Shown here one piece after another: positions 62,234 through 64,000 of a stretch of DNA of 64,000 nucleotides. The notes beneath the pieces were generated by a model. It was not told the origin of the DNA, did no database searches, and saw only the letters and a list, made by a program, of their open reading frames with translations. The translations under genes and the position numbers were made by a program. This DNA comes from Propionibacterium sp. oral taxon 192 str. F0372 (lineage in GTDB: Bacteria; Actinomycetota; Actinomycetes; Propionibacteriales; Propionibacteriaceae), in contig NZ_KE340297.1 in NCBI RefSeq assembly GCF_000413315.1, forward strand, positions 561,698 to 625,697, in the 5' to 3' direction. Numbering within the stretch: position 1 is the first letter of the stretch; every line of letters begins with the position of its first letter.

Positions 62234-64000
62234 TCAGGCGTCCTCGAGTATCTCGGTGCTGATGCGCAGGGCGGAAACGAACTCCCGGTAAAGATCATCC
62301 CGGGCAATAAGTTCCTGGTGAGTTCCGGTGTCGCGCACAGTTCCTTTGTCAAGCACGATGATCTGGTCGGCATCGACGATAGTGGACAGCCGGTGGGCGA
62401 TGGTCACCACGGTTCCCGTCCTCCCGGCCTCGGCGATGACTTGGTGAATGGCTGCCTCGGTAGTTCCGTCGAGTTGTGCAGTGGCCTCGTCGAGCAGCAG
62501 CAGGCCGGGGCGGCGCACCAGTGCTCTGGCCACCGCGAGGCGTTGACGTTCCCCGCCTGAGAGGTTGGTCTCGGCCACCAGGGTGTCTAGCCCGGCTGGC
62601 AGGGACCGGATCCTATCGGCAAGCCGTACGGCCTCCAGCGCATCCCAGACCTCTGCGTCAGTGGCATCGGGAACCCGGAAGCACACGTTGTGCCGCACAC
62701 TGGCCGGGATGACCGGGGTCTCCTGCTCGACATATGCGATGCGGGATCTCACCTCATCGATGCTCAGCTGCTCATAGGAGATGCCATCGAGTTCGAGCCG
62801 CCCGCTACTGGGATCCAAGAAACGCAGTACCAGCGAGAAAACCGTCGTCTTCCCAGCTCCAGATGGGCCGACGAGGGCGATGTGACCAACACGTGGGATC
62901 TCCAGGTTGACCCGGTTGAGCGCGGGGGCACTTGCGTCCAGATAGCCCGCGGTCACGTCGCGAAGGGCGATGAGCGGGACACTGGGATGAGGATGTGGAC
63001 GCACCGTGACTGCTGGCCGGGAATGGGTATCCTCCAGTTCCAGGTGATTGGTCTCGTGAATGCGCGCGGCCGCGGCGAGCCCGGATTGCACCGAGGAGAA
63101 GGCTCCTGCCAAGGAGACGATCGGCTCGACGATGTTGAAGGCATAGAGCAGGAAGGCGACCAGGGTGGAGACCGTGAGATCACCACTGGCGACGCGTGCG
63201 GCACCCAACCCGAGGATCACGATGACAGCGAGTTGCGTGCCACCGCCCGCGAGCATCCCAACCAGGGACCCGTAACGCACCGAACGAATCGCATACCGTG
63301 CGGTGTCGGCGGCCTTCTCTCCGACCCATGCGATTTCCCGGGCCTCGGCCCGGCTGGACTTCACGGTGCGCAGCGCCCGGATTCCGCCACCGAGACTCGC
63401 GCCGAGTTCGCCGAGGGAGTCCTGGGCCTGCTTTTCTGCCTGGCCGATCCGTGGCAGCAAGATGGCGATGCCCACACCGATCACGGCCAGCGCAACAAGT
63501 GTGGTTATCAGCAGCTTCCAGTCGAGGACGGCCATGAGCACGATGGTTGCGACCAGGGAGACGGTGCCGTTGACGAGCTGCACGATGCTTGAGGTGGTCG
63601 CCTCACGCAGCAGCACGGTATCGCTGGTCACCCGGGTGACCAGTTCCCCGACACGGAACTGCTGGATCTGCTCTAGTTTCGAACGAAAACAGCGCTCGAT
63701 GAGGGTGGTCCGGGCGTCGAGCACGATGCCTTCCGCGAGGCGGCCGAGCAGCATCGACTGCGCAAAGCCGGCGATCATGCCGATGATCAGCAACCCCACC
63801 AAGATGGCCACCGGGGTTCCCAAGTCGGAACCAGCCGACAGCGCGTCGATCACCCACTTGGTCGCCATCGGCGTGGCCATCGTGACAGCCGTCGCGAACA
63901 GCCCCAACAGCACACCGGCGAGTACCGTGCGCAGGCGGGGTCGGGTGTATGACCACAACAGCCCGATACCCTGCCGAAGCGGCGGCTTCGCGGTATCGGG
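62234..64000 (-). CDS. ABC exporter (membrane plus ATPase), N-terminus beyond window end
   Basis: At least 588 residues, since the frame stays open to the window edge (TAKPPLRQGIGLLWSYTRPR). Six-helix membrane domain, then an ATPase with Walker A GPSGAGKTTV, signature LSGGERQRLAVARAL and canonical Walker B LLLLDEATAQLD, so it can hydrolyse ATP as a homodimer or with an unseen partner. It is of the lipid A/multidrug type. Substrate unknown. The next 215 bp toward the FUSC-like gene hold nothing recognisable. Confidence 0.92.
   Translation of the reverse strand, partial: PDTAKPPLRQGIGLLWSYTRPRLRTVLAGVLLGLFATAVTMATPMATKWVIDALSAGSDLGTPVAILVGLLIIGMIAGFAQSMLLGRLAEGIVLDARTTLIERCFRSKLEQIQQFRVGELVTRVTSDTVLLREATTSSIVQLVNGTVSLVATIVLMAVLDWKLLITTLVALAVIGVGIAILLPRIGQAEKQAQDSLGELGASLGGGIRALRTVKSSRAEAREIAWVGEKAADTARYAIRSVRYGSLVGMLAGGGTQLAVIVILGLGAARVASGDLTVSTLVAFLLYAFNIVEPIVSLAGAFSSVQSGLAAAARIHETNHLELEDTHSRPAVTVRPHPHPSVPLIALRDVTAGYLDASAPALNRVNLEIPRVGHIALVGPSGAGKTTVFSLVLRFLDPSSGRLELDGISYEQLSIDEVRSRIAYVEQETPVIPASVRHNVCFRVPDATDAEVWDALEAVRLADRIRSLPAGLDTLVAETNLSGGERQRLAVARALVRRPGLLLLDEATAQLDGTTEAAIHQVIAEAGRTGTVVTIAHRLSTIVDADQIIVLDKGTVRDTGTHQELIARDDLYREFVSALRISTEILEDA

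Overview
The window looks like the chromosome of a high-GC actinobacterium, most likely a member of the Propionibacteriaceae. The evidence is the block fhaA-fhaB-pstP-rodA-pbpA-pknB (12.1-19.7 kb) followed by a pabA/trpG amidotransferase, a DUF881 protein and crgA (19.8-21.8 kb). This is the conserved actinobacterial order found near dnaA/oriC, so the window is probably close to the replication origin. No rRNA, tRNA, insertion sequence, prophage or CRISPR array was recognised.

Layout. 0-2 kb: the end of a type VII secretion (T7SS)-linked locus, with a lipoprotein cut by the window edge and a large WXG-type protein broken at an 8-base homopolymer. 2.5-8.2 kb: a secreted GH16 glycosidase with an LGFP repeat, a DUF6882-like protein, an acyl-CoA ligase with an unusual helical tail, and a luciferase-like oxidoreductase. 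8.3-11 kb: the KDG/KDPG branch (kdgK, eda) with a divergent IclR regulator. 11.5-21.8 kb: thioredoxin, then the Ser/Thr kinase, cell-wall and division block. 22-24.7 kb: a cation diffusion facilitator behind a structured leader, and lysS. 24.9-28.7 kb: a second T7SS-linked cluster (YbaB-like, Gly-rich YxxxE protein, WXG protein, lipoprotein). 29-37.4 kb: a UvrA2-like ATPase, small membrane proteins, and a TetR regulator with a heterodimeric ABC exporter. 37.5-41.7 kb: a ferric-siderophore ABC importer around a DtxR/IdeR-like box. 41.7-45.9 kb: a T7SS polymorphic toxin/immunity operon. 46-48 kb: a TetR/NAD-epimerase pair sharing a dual operator, and a third lipoprotein of the family. 49-56 kb: sdaA, a small membrane protein, a second Ser/Thr kinase, gdhA and a HerA-like ATPase. 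56-64 kb: a ParB-like/LytR_C pair, two divergent membrane-anchored propeller-like proteins, a FUSC-like protein, and an ABC exporter running off the right edge.

The most interesting theme is the set of T7SS-linked loci, all on the minus strand. They share protein families (YbaB-like, helical proteins with a YxxxE motif, WQG proteins, a lipoprotein family with three members) and, in the 0-2 kb and 42-45 kb loci, a G/T-rich coding strand unlike the neighbours. They show recent rearrangement: a homopolymer frameshift, two short gene-start stubs left by duplications, a mosaic tandem duplication of two-domain immunity genes, and a polymorphic toxin whose secretion domain and nuclease domain are in one frame but separated by a single TGA. 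The T7SS machinery itself (EccB/C/D/E, mycosin) is not in this window.
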